A stretch of DNA of 64,000 bases from Agromyces sp. S2-1-8 (GTDB lineage Bacteria > Actinomycetota > Actinomycetes > Actinomycetales > Microbacteriaceae). Location of the stretch: assembly GCF_021129215.1 (NCBI RefSeq), contig NZ_JAJOLP010000001.1, forward strand, positions 2,294,001 through 2,358,000. Direction: 5' to 3'. Below, one piece after another: positions 47,289 to 55,785 of this stretch. The notes under the pieces are model-generated. The model was given only the letters and a program-made list of their open reading frames with translations. It ran no database searches and had not been told where the DNA came from. Position numbers and translations under genes: made by a program. The number at the start of each line of letters is the position of its first letter. The first letter of the stretch is position 1.

Positions 47289-47331
47289 TTGGCTGTCGGG
47301 CCGTCGGCATGGCACAATAGAGGATTGTGCC
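47289..47331 (+). promoter_or_regulatory. rplS promoter with inverted repeat
   Basis: TTGGCT (47289-47294), 18 bases, CACAAT (47313-47318). GGCACAA-TAGAGGA-TTGTGCC (47311-47331) is a perfect 7-bp inverted repeat laid over the -10 region. The resulting leader would be about 140 bases and could hold an L19 autoregulatory structure, which I cannot confirm. Confidence 0.4.
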
Positions 47332-47465
47332 GCTGCAGGAGCGATCCTGCCGACGACTCTGCCTCCGGGGAGCATGCGACGCACGGTCACCGTGCGAGGC
47401 GGCACCAGACACTTTCCCATCAAGATCCGCGTTCGACCGGTGGCGGGCGCAGAGAGCGAATCATC

Positions 47466-47813
47466 ATGCACATCCTCGACCATGTCGACGCGGCGAGCCT
47501 GCGTTCCGACATCCCGGAGTTCCGGGCGGGTGACACCGTCAAGGTGCACGTGAACATCATCGAAGGCACGCGCTCGCGCATCCAGGTCTTCCAGGGCGTC
47601 GTCATCGGCCGCTCGGGCGAAGGCGTGCGCGAGACCTTCACGGTCCGCAAGGTCAGCTTCCAGGTCGGCGTCGAGCGCAAGTTCCCGGTGCACTCCCCGG
47701 TCATCGACCACATCGAGGTCGTGACCCGCGGTGACGTGCGTCGCGCGAAGCTCTACTACCTGCGCAAGCTGCGCGGCAAGAAGGCGAAGATCAAGGAGAA
47801 GCGCGACGCCTGA
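47466..47813 (+). CDS. rplS: 50S ribosomal protein L19
   Basis: 115 residues, the usual length, located at the 30S-50S interface. [31 protein letters not shown] starts the fold, and [22 protein letters not shown] and [18 protein letters not shown] are diagnostic. ATG at 47466 is chosen from homology although the frame opens upstream at 47289. It is separated from trmD here by the nitrate island, whereas in many actinobacteria the two lie close together. Confidence 0.97.
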   Translation: MHILDHVDAASLRSDIPEFRAGDTVKVHVNIIEGTRSRIQVFQGVVIGRSGEGVRETFTVRKVSFQVGVERKFPVHSPVIDHIEVVTRGDVRRAKLYYLRKLRGKKAKIKEKRDA

Positions 47814-47854
47814 TCCGGCGCGCGTGAATCGCGGCCTGCCGCGAACTTCCGACC

Positions 47855-47885
47855 GAGCTCCCCACCATAGACTGGTGGGGAGCTC
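47855..47885. terminator. Perfect 13-bp hairpin between rplS and lepB with a -10-like loop
   Basis: GAGCTCCCCACCA / TGGTGGGGAGCTC with the five-base loop TAGAC. The loop plus next base reads TAGACT, a good -10 hexamer 22 bases before lepB. There is no T-run. It could terminate rplS, serve as an operator, or sequester the GGGGAG ribosome site of lepB in read-through mRNA. Confidence 0.6.
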
Positions 47886-47895
47886 GGGCGGTTAA

Positions 47896-48642
47896 ATGAC
47901 AGAAGAAGACACCACCACGCGCGCAGATCGCGCGGGTACGGCAACGGCACGACGGCAGCGCAGCTTCCTCCTCTTCCTGAGGGACCTGCTCGTCATCTTC
48001 GTGGTGGCGGTGCTCGTTTCGTTCCTCATCAAGACGTTCCTCATCCGATCGTTCTTCATCCCATCGCAGTCGATGGAGGAGACGCTCGTGAAAGACGACC
48101 GCATCATCGTGAACCAGCTGGTGCCGGAGCTCACGCCGATCTCGCGCGGCGACGTGGTCGTCTTCAAGGATCCGGGGGGCTGGCTGACGTCGGTGCCCGA
48201 GCCGAACCAGCCGCCGCTCGTCGCGGCCGTCGACTGGTTCCTCGCGTTCGTCGGGCTGAGTGCGCCCGACTCGAACGACCACCTCGTGAAGCGCGTCATC
48301 GGGCTGCCGGGCGATCACGTCGAGTGCTGCAACGCGCTCGGCCAGATGAGCGTCAACGGGGTGCCGCTCGACGAGCCGTACATCTTCCTGCCGCCGGGCG
48401 ACACGAAGGCCTCGGAGGTGGACTTCGACGAGGTCGTCCCCGACGACTCGCTCTGGGTCATGGGCGACAACCGCAACAACTCGAAGGACTCGCGCTACAA
48501 CGCCGACACCCCGCTCAAGGGCTTCGTCCCGATCGAGAACGTCGTCGGTCGCGCGTTCGTCGTCAGCTGGCCGCTCTCGCACTGGTCGTGGCTCGACAAC
48601 TACCCCGACGTGTTCGAGGGCGTCGACGAGGGTACGGGCTGA
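47896..48642 (+). CDS. lepB: Type I signal peptidase
   Basis: 248 residues. One N-terminal membrane anchor (about 27-48), nucleophile Ser59 in IPSQSMEETL and general base Lys132 in HLVKRVIGLPGD; box E VMGDNRNNSKDSR is complete. It cleaves signal peptides on the outer face of the membrane. The position between rplS and rnhB is the standard actinobacterial one. The stop overlaps the rnhB start by one base (TGATG). Confidence 0.96.
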   Translation: MTEEDTTTRADRAGTATARRQRSFLLFLRDLLVIFVVAVLVSFLIKTFLIRSFFIPSQSMEETLVKDDRIIVNQLVPELTPISRGDVVVFKDPGGWLTSVPEPNQPPLVAAVDWFLAFVGLSAPDSNDHLVKRVIGLPGDHVECCNALGQMSVNGVPLDEPYIFLPPGDTKASEVDFDEVVPDDSLWVMGDNRNNSKDSRYNADTPLKGFVPIENVVGRAFVVSWPLSHWSWLDNYPDVFEGVDEGTG

Positions 48643-49328
48643 TGCCGAAGCAGGCGATCCCGAACCTCAAGCTCGAGCGCGAGCTGTTCGACGAGGGGGC
48701 CCCGTTCGTGCTCGCCTGCGACGAGGTGGGCCGGGGTGCGCTCGCCGGCCCGGTCACGGTCGGACTGGTCGTCATCGACCAGACGGTCAGGCGCATGCCG
48801 ACGGGGCTGCGCGACTCGAAGCTCATGACCGAGCCCCGCCGCGAGGCGATGGCGCCCCGAGCTGCCGCATGGGTCATGGCGGCTGCGGTCGGCGAGGCGT
48901 CGGCGAACGAGATCGACGCGCTCGGCATCATGGCCTGCCTGGGTCTGGCGGGGGCCAGGGCACTCGCCTCGCTGCCGGCAGAACTCGCCCCCGAGCTCCG
49001 TGGGGCGCCGCTCATCCTCGACGGCAACCACGACTGGCTGAGCCCGGCGATCGAGTACCGCGCCCGCGTGCGCACGCGCATCAAGGCCGACCGCGACTGC
49101 GCGTCGGTCGCTGCGGCGTCGGTCATCGCGAAGGTGCACCGCGACGGCGGCATGCGCCTGGCGCACACCGAGACCCCGTTGTACTCGTGGGACGAGAACA
49201 AGGGCTACTCGAGCCGCGCGCACTTCGCCGCGATCGACGAGCACGGTCCGAGCGACCTGCACCGCCGGACCTGGCTGCACGAGCGCGAGCGCGAGGCGCC
49301 GGCGTTGTTCGACCTCGGCGTAGGATGA
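48642..49328 (+). CDS. rnhB: Ribonuclease HII
   Basis: 228 residues. Catalytic Asp27 and Glu28 in CDEVGRGALAGPV, with later acidic residues in LDGNHDWL and ADRDCASVAAASVIAKV. It cuts RNA in RNA-DNA hybrids and removes single ribonucleotides from DNA. It starts inside the lepB stop codon, so it is coupled, and DUF2469 follows 6 bases after its stop. Confidence 0.96.
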   Translation: MPKQAIPNLKLERELFDEGAPFVLACDEVGRGALAGPVTVGLVVIDQTVRRMPTGLRDSKLMTEPRREAMAPRAAAWVMAAAVGEASANEIDALGIMACLGLAGARALASLPAELAPELRGAPLILDGNHDWLSPAIEYRARVRTRIKADRDCASVAAASVIAKVHRDGGMRLAHTETPLYSWDENKGYSSRAHFAAIDEHGPSDLHRRTWLHEREREAPALFDLGVG

Positions 49329-49334
49329 TTCGCG

Positions 49335-49658
49335 ATGGATGAAGACGAGTTCGAAGACTACGACCGCGAGGTCGAGCTGGCCCTGTACCGCGAGTATCGC
49401 GACATCGTCGCGCAGTTCAAGTACGTGGTCGAGACCGAGCGACGGTTCTACCTCGCGAACGAGGTCGAACTCGTTCGACGCGACACCGAGCACGACTTCT
49501 ACTTCGAGCTCACGATGAAGGACGTCTGGGTGTGGGACGTCTACCGAGCCGACCGTTTCGTGAAGAGCGTGCGCGTGCTCACCTTCAAGGACGTCAACGT
49601 CGAGGAGCTCGCCACCCGCGAGTTCGAGCTTCCGAAGGAGCTCGCGCTCGACGAGTGA
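49335..49658 (+). CDS. DUF2469 family protein
   Basis: 107-residue acidic protein with no membrane segment, found almost always after rnhB in actinobacteria. MDEDEFEDYDREVELALYRE and RRFYLANEVELVRRD are the family pattern. The function is unknown; its fixed place beside rnhB suggests a nucleic-acid role but nothing in the sequence proves it. It is the last gene of the lepB-rnhB operon and converges with dprA. Confidence 0.93.
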   Translation: MDEDEFEDYDREVELALYREYRDIVAQFKYVVETERRFYLANEVELVRRDTEHDFYFELTMKDVWVWDVYRADRFVKSVRVLTFKDVNVEELATREFELPKELALDE

Positions 49659-49717
49659 GCCCGCGGGGGCCCGCTCCCCGGCACCGCTCCGAGAGGGCGG
49701 GGCCTCTGACTCACGGC

Positions 49718-50971
49718 TCATCGTCGTCGGATCCGTCGCGTCCAGAGCCCTCCGGTGTCGCGCCGGGCGTGCCCCTCGACCTCGAGTTCGGCGAGCGTGG
49801 ACATGACATGTCCCGGCGACATACCGCTTCGGCGGGCCAGGTCGTCGACTCCGCGGGCCGCACGCGTGCTGAGCGCATCGAGCACGCGGAGCCCGTCGTG
49901 GCTCGGCTCGACGGGTGCGGACGTCGAAACTCGGCCGCCCGACGGGGAAGCCCCGCCGATGGCGGCGCCGAGGCCCGAGGCGAGTTCGGCCATCTGGGCC
50001 GCGTCGACGACGCAGATCGCGTCGCGTTCGCGGAAGAGCCGATGGCAGCCTGCTGACGCAGGACTCGTGACGGGCCCGGGCACCGCCCCGAGCGGTCGGC
50101 CGAGCTCGGTGGCGTGCGTGGCGGTGTTGAGCGAGCCCGACCGCAGTCCGGCCTCGAGCACGACGGTCGCATCGCCGGCCGCGGCGATGAGTCGGTTGCG
50201 CATGAGGAACCGCCACTTCGACGGCGCGGTGCCGCACGCGACCTCCGAATAGACGGCGCCCGTCTCGGCGATGCGTGAGAGCAGTGCCTCGTGACCGCTG
50301 GGGTAGTAGCGGTCGATCCCGCCGGCGAGGAACGCGACCGTCGTCCCGTCGCTCGCGAGCGCGGCCCGGTGCGCCGTGCCGTCGATGCCGTATGCGCCGC
50401 CCGAGACGATCGCGAACCCGCGGTCCACGAGCCCGGCCGAGGCCTCGGCGGTGACGTGCTGGCCATAGCCGGTGGCCGCCCTGGCGCCCACGAGCGAGAT
50501 GGTGGCCTGCCCCTCGGCGAGGGCCTCCGGGCGCCCTCGCACCCACAGCGAGACCGGCGCGGCCGCGCCCAGATCGTCGATGCGCCACGGCCACTCGGGA
50601 TCGCCCGGTACGAGCAGGCGCGCCCCGACGCGCGCCGCCTGCACGAGCGAGCGGGCGAAGGCCTCGTCGTCGAGGCGCGGTCGCCACCGCCCGAGCGCCT
50701 GCACGGCCGACTGCAGGGTCGCCGTCTCGCCGTCGCGGCCCAGCACCTCGGCGAGCGCCGAAGCGGGTGCCCCGCCGGCGACGAGGCCTGCGACGGCGCG
50801 GGCGCCGGCAGCGGCGACCGCCCTGCCGAGCACGCCGTCGCCGGGTTCGGCCAGGAACCCGAGCAGTGCCCGGGCCTCGGCATCGGCGCGGCGCTCGTCG
50901 CCGGTGCGGGCATGTGCGCGGACGGCGTCGAACACGGCGGCGTCGACATGGCGGAACGGGTCGGTGCTCAT
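49718..50971 (-). CDS. dprA: DNA processing protein DprA
   Basis: 417 residues. An N-terminal helical extension of about 100 residues, the Rossmann-like DprA core (SLVGARAATGYGQHV; GFAIVSGGAYGIDGTAHRAAL; TVAFLAGGIDRYYPSGH) and a C-terminal winged helix (about 355-417). In transformable bacteria DprA loads RecA on incoming single strands. Its ATG overlaps the comM stop (ATGA), giving the operon yraN-comM-dprA. The presence of these genes is not proof of competence because they are widespread. Confidence 0.94.
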   Translation of the reverse strand: MSTDPFRHVDAAVFDAVRAHARTGDERRADAEARALLGFLAEPGDGVLGRAVAAAGARAVAGLVAGGAPASALAEVLGRDGETATLQSAVQALGRWRPRLDDEAFARSLVQAARVGARLLVPGDPEWPWRIDDLGAAAPVSLWVRGRPEALAEGQATISLVGARAATGYGQHVTAEASAGLVDRGFAIVSGGAYGIDGTAHRAALASDGTTVAFLAGGIDRYYPSGHEALLSRIAETGAVYSEVACGTAPSKWRFLMRNRLIAAAGDATVVLEAGLRSGSLNTATHATELGRPLGAVPGPVTSPASAGCHRLFRERDAICVVDAAQMAELASGLGAAIGGASPSGGRVSTSAPVEPSHDGLRVLDALSTRAARGVDDLARRSGMSPGHVMSTLAELEVEGHARRDTGGLWTRRIRRR

Positions 50972-52503
50972 GCCTCTGCTCCCGTCTTGAAGAAGCTCGC
51001 GCGGCCGACGTGCTCGGCTCCGGGCGATCCGGCCCCCGCGAGATCGGCGAGGGTCCACGCGACCTTGAGGATTCGGTCGTAGCCGCGCATCGTGATGGCA
51101 CCGAGCTCGAGCATCCGGTCGATGCCCTTCGTGGCTGCGCCGCCGGGATGCAGCCGGCCGGCGCCGCGCAGCCAGGTACCGGGCATCTCCGCGTTGGTGC
51201 GCCACGGCGTACCGCGCAGGCGTTCGGCCGCCGCCAGCCTCGCCTCGCCGACGCGATGTCGTGCTTCGGCGGTCGAGACGGTCGAACCGTCGCCGGCCAG
51301 GCGCATCGCCGCCACGGTGATGCGAGGCACCCGCAGCTGGAGGTCGATCCGGTCGAGCAGCGGGCCCGAGAGTCGAGCGAGATAGCGCCGCTGCACGATC
51401 GGCGCGCACGTGCAGTCGCTCGTGCCCGCATTGCCGCACGGGCACGGGTTGGAGGCGAGGACGAGCTGGAAGCGCGCCGGGAACGTGGCGACGGCGTTCG
51501 CGCGATGGATCGAGATCGTGCCCGACTCGATGGGCTGCCGCAGCACGTCGAGCACCGCCCTCGGGAACTCCGGGGCCTCGTCGAGGAAGAGCACCCCGTG
51601 GGTCGCGCGGGCGGCGGCCCCCGGACGGATCATCCGGCTGCCGCCACCGACGATCGCCGCCGCCGTCGCGGTGTGGTGCGGCGCCTCGAACGGGGGACGG
51701 AACGAGAGCGACCCGTTGGGACGGAGGCCGGCGAGCGATCGGATCGACGCGACCTCGAGCGCGGCGTCGGCATCGAGATCGGGCAGCAGGCCGGGCAGCC
51801 GCGCCGCGAGCATCGTCTTGCCGGCACCGGGCGGCCCCAGGAGGGAGAGGTGGTGTCCGCCTGCGGCGGCCACGAGCATCGCATCGACGGCGTCCGTGTT
51901 GCCCGCGACGTCGGCGAGATCGCCGGGCAGCTCGCAGACGACGTCGTCGACGGCGGGGGCCTCGACCGCTGCCACCTCGCGCGGAGGGTACGCGGCGCCG
52001 TGCCAGATCGCCGCCTCCAGGAGCGACGCGACCCCGACGACGCGCACCCCGGGGACGAGTGCCGCCTCGGCGGCGTTGGCGGTCGGCACCATCACGAGGT
52101 CGTGCCCCGCCCTCGCCGCCGCGAGCACCGCCGGCAGGACGCCGTCGATCGGGCGGAGGCGCCCGTCGAGCCCGAGTTCGCCGAGATGCACGACCCGGTC
52201 GATCGACGCCGTCGGCACCTCGCCCGCGGCGCCGAGGCAGGCGAGCGCGATCGCGAGGTCGAACCCCGACCCGTGCTTCGGGAGGGCGGCAGGGGAGAGG
52301 TTCACCGTGAGTCGTCGGGTCGGCAGCGGGCACCCGGCGTTGCTGGCGGCCGAACGGACACGGTCGCGGGCCTCGCCGAGTGCGGCATCGGGCAGCCCGA
52401 TGATGACGACGGCGGGCAGTTGCGAGGAGAGGTCGGCTTCGACCTCGACGATCGATCCCGTGAGGCCGAGCAGGGCGACGGAGCGCGTCCGGGCGACCGA
52501 CAT
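50968..52503 (-). CDS. comM: YifB/ComM family Mg-chelatase-like ATPase
   Basis: 511 residues. N-terminal Lon-like S16 domain, AAA+ core with Walker A GPPGAGKT near 220 and Walker B VLFLDEAPEF, a zinc-like CPCG-CTC cluster (NPCPCGN ... CTCAP) and a C-terminal Mg-chelatase lid. ComM is a branch-migration helicase that helps integrate incoming DNA. The start overlaps the yraN stop by one base (TGATG) and its stop overlaps dprA. Confidence 0.94.
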   Translation of the reverse strand: MSVARTRSVALLGLTGSIVEVEADLSSQLPAVVIIGLPDAALGEARDRVRSAASNAGCPLPTRRLTVNLSPAALPKHGSGFDLAIALACLGAAGEVPTASIDRVVHLGELGLDGRLRPIDGVLPAVLAAARAGHDLVMVPTANAAEAALVPGVRVVGVASLLEAAIWHGAAYPPREVAAVEAPAVDDVVCELPGDLADVAGNTDAVDAMLVAAAGGHHLSLLGPPGAGKTMLAARLPGLLPDLDADAALEVASIRSLAGLRPNGSLSFRPPFEAPHHTATAAAIVGGGSRMIRPGAAARATHGVLFLDEAPEFPRAVLDVLRQPIESGTISIHRANAVATFPARFQLVLASNPCPCGNAGTSDCTCAPIVQRRYLARLSGPLLDRIDLQLRVPRITVAAMRLAGDGSTVSTAEARHRVGEARLAAAERLRGTPWRTNAEMPGTWLRGAGRLHPGGAATKGIDRMLELGAITMRGYDRILKVAWTLADLAGAGSPGAEHVGRASFFKTGAEA

Positions 52504-52859
52504 CAGCTCACCCCCTCGAGGTGCTCGATGACCACCGCACCGGAGGGCGGCGCGAGGACCGAGACGGCGTCGATCCTGATGAGGTCGGCGCGCGCGCCGG
52601 TCTGGTCGCACCAGGCCGCCGCGAGTCGTCGGAGTCGCGCGAGCTTGCGCGGCGTGATCGACTCGAACGGGTGGCCGTAGCCGGCCCCCGAGCGTGTCTT
52701 CACCTCGACGAACACGAGGGTCGCACCCGCACGGGCCACCAGGTCGACTTCGCCGAGCGCACAGCGCCAGTTCCGGTCGACGACCGTCATGCCGGCGCCT
52801 TCGAGATGCTCGGCGGCGAGCTGTTCGCCACGTCGTCCGAGTTCGGTGTTGTGGTTCAT
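52503..52859 (-). CDS. YraN family endonuclease-fold protein (UPF0102)
   Basis: 118 residues with the restriction-endonuclease-like motif GEVDLVARAG...LVFVEVKTRS; the catalytic Asp, Glu and Lys of the PD-(D/E)xK fold are visible. The start at 52859 (MNHNTELGRRGEQLAAEHL) behind GGAGGTGG is chosen over an open upstream frame. It leads the yraN-comM-dprA operon and is divergent from the metallophosphoesterase. The biological role of YraN is not established. Confidence 0.92.
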   Translation of the reverse strand: MNHNTELGRRGEQLAAEHLEGAGMTVVDRNWRCALGEVDLVARAGATLVFVEVKTRSGAGYGHPFESITPRKLARLRRLAAAWCDQTGARADLIRIDAVSVLAPPSGAVVIEHLEGVS

Positions 52860-53056
52860 CGGCACCACCTCCGCGTCCAGCGTCGACCGTCTAGGACGGC
52901 GGTCCGCCATCGACTGCCGTCGAACCGACGGATCCGTCGCACCCCGAGCTGTCGAGGAGGGGTCGCCCGCACTGTCGAGGACGGGTGCACCGGCACGCCC
53001 GGCGTCGTCCGCGGACGTGTCGGCGCCCACGTCTAGGCTGGCCGCGAGGAGGACCC

Positions 53057-53959
53057 GTGCACCCACGACTCGGCTTGTATCCGGCGGCGCGAACCGTCAT
53101 CGCGCACGTGAGCGACACCCACCTGCTCGCGGGCGGCGCGCCGCTCGGTGGAGTCGCCGACACCGAGGGCGCGCTCGCGCAGGCTGCGACGCAGCTGCGG
53201 AGGCTCGGTCCGGCGCTCGACGCCATCGTGGTGACCGGCGACGTGGCCGACCTCGGCGAACCCGACGCGTACGCCCGCGCACGCGCGGCACTCGAGCCGG
53301 TCGCCGCCGGCGCCGGTGCCCGCCTCGTCTGGGTGATGGGCAACCACGACGAACGTGCGCCCTTCCGTACCGAGCTCCTCGACGAGCCCGCGAGCGACGA
53401 CCCCGTGCACCAGGTGTTCGACCTCGACGGGCTCCGCATCGTCGCACTCGACTCGAGCGTGCCGGGCTACCACCACGGCGAGCTGGACGCCTCGGCGCTG
53501 GCGTGGCTCGACGGGGTGCTGTCGGTGCCGGCACCACGGGGCACGGTGCTCGCGCTCCATCATGCGCCGATCCCGACCCCGCTCGTCCTCATGGACGTGC
53601 TCGAGCTCCGCGGGCAGCGCGCGCTCGCCGAGGTCGTCTGGGGTCGCGACGTACGGCTCATCCTCGGCGGGCACCTGCACTATCCGACGCAGGGAATGTT
53701 CGCAGGGGTGCCGGTCGCGGTCGCGGGGGCGACGGCGTACACGATGGACCTCTCGGCGCCGCCGCGCGAACTCGTCGGCGTCGACGGCGGTCGCTCCTTC
53801 TCGCTCGTCCATCTCTTCGACGATGCGGTCACCAGCTCGGTCGTCCCGCTGCCACCCGGCCAGGTGGTCACCCGATTCGACGAGGCGTATCTCGCCGAGC
53901 TCGAGTCCCTCGAACCGGCCCGACGGCTCGACCGGTTCTCACGCAAGCCGGAATCATGA
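53057..53959 (+). CDS. CpdA-like calcineurin-type metallophosphoesterase
   Basis: 300 residues. The five metal motifs of the family are present: SDTHLL, VTGDVADLG, GNHDE, LHHAP and GGHLHYP. Close relatives hydrolyse 3',5'-cAMP or phosphodiesters. Start GTG at 53057 follows GAGGAGGACC; TAGGCT at 53034-53039 is a likely -10 box. The stop overlaps the xerC ATG (ATGA), an uncommon partnership for a recombinase gene. Confidence 0.88.
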   Translation: MHPRLGLYPAARTVIAHVSDTHLLAGGAPLGGVADTEGALAQAATQLRRLGPALDAIVVTGDVADLGEPDAYARARAALEPVAAGAGARLVWVMGNHDERAPFRTELLDEPASDDPVHQVFDLDGLRIVALDSSVPGYHHGELDASALAWLDGVLSVPAPRGTVLALHHAPIPTPLVLMDVLELRGQRALAEVVWGRDVRLILGGHLHYPTQGMFAGVPVAVAGATAYTMDLSAPPRELVGVDGGRSFSLVHLFDDAVTSSVVPLPPGQVVTRFDEAYLAELESLEPARRLDRFSRKPES

Positions 53960-54900
53960 ACCTCGACGCGGCCATCGACGACTACCTCGGCGGCGTCCGT
54001 GCGGAGCGAGGCTACTCGGAGCACACCGTCGCCGCCTACCGGGCCGACCTCCTCGACCTGGCGACGTTCGCGGAGTCGCACGGCGTCGGCGATGCGCGCG
54101 ACCTCGACCTCGCGCTGCTTCGCGACTGGCTCTGGGCGTCGACCGAGCGCGGTCTCGCCCGGTCGAGCATCGCCCGGCGCGCGGCCTCGGCGCGCGGGCT
54201 GACGGCGTGGCTCACCCGCCAAGGCGAACTGGCCGCCGATCCCGGCGCGCGTCTTCGGGCGCCGCGCGCCCAGCGTGCGCTGCCGCGGGTGGTCACGGCC
54301 GATGCGCTCGCCGCCGCGCTCGCGCGCCTGGAGGCGCGCGCCGTGACGACGGGGGATCCGATCGCGGCGCGAGACGTCGCGATCGCCGAGCTCCTGTACG
54401 CGTCGGCGCTTCGAGTCTCGGAGCTCGTCGGCATCGATCGCGGCGATCTCGACCGGCGGCGCCGCACGGTCCGCGTGCTCGGCAAGGGGTCGAAGGAGCG
54501 CGTCGTGCCGTACGGCGCTCCCGCAGCGCGGGCGCTCGACCGCTATCTCGATGCCGCCCGGGGCGAGATCCTCGCCGCGGCCGACGAACGGCACGGCGAC
54601 GCGTCGTCACGTGCGCCGACGACCGAGGCCGTCTTCGTCGGCGAGCGGGGGGCTCGGTTGGGCACGCGCAGCGTGTACCGCCTCGTCGCCGGCCTGCTCG
54701 CGCAGATCCCCGGCACCGGCCCGAGCGGGCCGCACACCTTCCGGCACACCGCGGCGACCCACCTGCTCGACGGCGGCGCCGATCTTCGGGCCGTGCAGGA
54801 GTTCCTCGGCCATGCGAGCCTCGGCACCACCCAGATCTACACGCACGTGTCGGCCGAGCGCCTGAAGGAGAGCTACCGCACCGCGCATCCGCGGGCGTGA
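53956..54900 (+). CDS. xerC: Tyrosine recombinase XerC
   Basis: 314 residues. N-terminal SAM-like core-binding domain (about 1-95) and catalytic domain with Arg in ASALRVSEL, HTFRHTAATHLL and the nucleophile Tyr in TTQIYTHVS. With XerD it resolves chromosome dimers at dif during division. ATG at 53956 overlaps the phosphoesterase stop. No integrase-like neighbours or attachment sites are visible, so this is the housekeeping enzyme. Confidence 0.95.
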   Translation: MNLDAAIDDYLGGVRAERGYSEHTVAAYRADLLDLATFAESHGVGDARDLDLALLRDWLWASTERGLARSSIARRAASARGLTAWLTRQGELAADPGARLRAPRAQRALPRVVTADALAAALARLEARAVTTGDPIAARDVAIAELLYASALRVSELVGIDRGDLDRRRRTVRVLGKGSKERVVPYGAPAARALDRYLDAARGEILAAADERHGDASSRAPTTEAVFVGERGARLGTRSVYRLVAGLLAQIPGTGPSGPHTFRHTAATHLLDGGADLRAVQEFLGHASLGTTQIYTHVSAERLKESYRTAHPRA

Positions 54901-54902
54901 GC

Positions 54903-54916
54903 CGCCTTTCGAGGCG
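54903..54916. terminator. Small UUCG-loop hairpin between convergent genes
   Basis: CGCCT-TTCG-AGGCG sits in the 20-base gap between the xerC and M23 stop codons. Short stem with a stable UUCG tetraloop and no T-tract. Confidence 0.4.
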
Positions 54917-54920
54917 ATCG

Positions 54921-55514
54921 TCACGACAGCGGCAGCAGCACCGACCTGGGCAATCCGCCGAAGAACAGGAAGGGCGAGACGTACTCGCCGTCGACCCTGA
55001 TGCCGAAGTGCACGCAGTCGCCCTCGCAGTGGCCGCCGCGGTCGACGGCACCGATCCGATCGCCTGCGGCGAGCAGGTCGCCCTCCCGCACGAGCGCGGT
55101 GATCGGCTCGATGGAGCTGATGACGCCGTCGCCGTGGTCGATCGACACGACGCCCCGGCCCGCGACCATGCCGGCGAAGCGGACGGTGCCACCCGCGGCG
55201 GCGACGACGGTCGCGCCGGGTGCGACCGCGAGGTCGATGCCGCGGTGTCCGGCCGAGTAGGGCGTCGGCGGAGCACGGAACGGTGCGACGACCCTGATGG
55301 GCGCCGGCGCGGGCCAGACCCACTGCAACGGCCCCCGAGCCGGGCCCGTCGCCCCCGCGGGGGTCGGAGCGCGATCGAGCGCGGAAGCCGTGGGCGAGGT
55401 CGCGCCGCCCACAGCGGCGAGTAGGCCCACGACGAGGCAGGACAGTGCGGCGACGGTCCAGGCGGCTCGTCGAGGCCGCGGACGGGTCGGAACGGAACGG
55501 TCGAGATCATCCAT
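54921..55514 (-). CDS. M23 family (LytM) peptidase with altered active site
   Basis: 197 residues. Cytoplasmic Arg-rich start, membrane segment near 18-40, then a LytM domain: GHRGIDLAV keeps the H-x3-D metal motif, but the usual HxH is CVHFG, so the first His is Cys. Metal ligands remain while one catalytic His is missing; it may be a regulator of cell-wall amidases rather than an active endopeptidase. The start MDDLDRS at 55514 is chosen because upstream codons lack homology. Divergent from rpsB. Confidence 0.85.
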   Translation of the reverse strand: MDDLDRSVPTRPRPRRAAWTVAALSCLVVGLLAAVGGATSPTASALDRAPTPAGATGPARGPLQWVWPAPAPIRVVAPFRAPPTPYSAGHRGIDLAVAPGATVVAAAGGTVRFAGMVAGRGVVSIDHGDGVISSIEPITALVREGDLLAAGDRIGAVDRGGHCEGDCVHFGIRVDGEYVSPFLFFGGLPRSVLLPLS

Positions 55515-55590
55515 CCACCGATCGTGCGTCGGCGGGAGGCATCCCCTCGGCGGAAGCCGCGGCTTGTGGGCTGCGGTGCCCCTGCCGCGG

Positions 55591-55619
55591 TTGGGGAGGA
55601 CGGGTGCCGATGGTAGAGT
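55591..55619 (+). promoter_or_regulatory. rpsB promoter
   Basis: TTGGGG (55591-55596), 17 bases, TAGAGT (55614-55619). It predicts a leader of about 160 bases before rpsB, long enough for S2-mediated autoregulation. Confidence 0.55.
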
Positions 55620-55785
55620 ATCCGGAGCGCCTCGCATGTCGAGGTGACTACGCGTGCCCATTCGGCAGCCGACTCCATTCAGTCCGACCCGCTCATCGCG
55701 AGCGAGACCGGCGGAGCCGTGCCGGGCACCAGGGCTCCCGGCCGCCGGCCGGTTGCGACAACTGAGAACAGAAGGAGAACGGCTC

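Noticed and set aside
49718-52503. dprA-comM as evidence of natural competence with GAGGCATCC as uptake word
   Set aside because: dprA and comM occur in many non-transformable bacteria and no pilus or ComEC genes are in the window. Kept only as one possible explanation of the repeat.
50968-52680. Plus-strand frames opposite dprA and comM
   Set aside because: Low-complexity Arg/Ala/Ser translations typical of antisense frames. The minus-strand genes have full catalytic motifs and overlapping starts and stops.
53956-54900. xerC as part of a mobile element
   Set aside because: The N-terminal domain and length match XerC, it is coupled to a phosphoesterase gene, and no attachment repeats are visible nearby.
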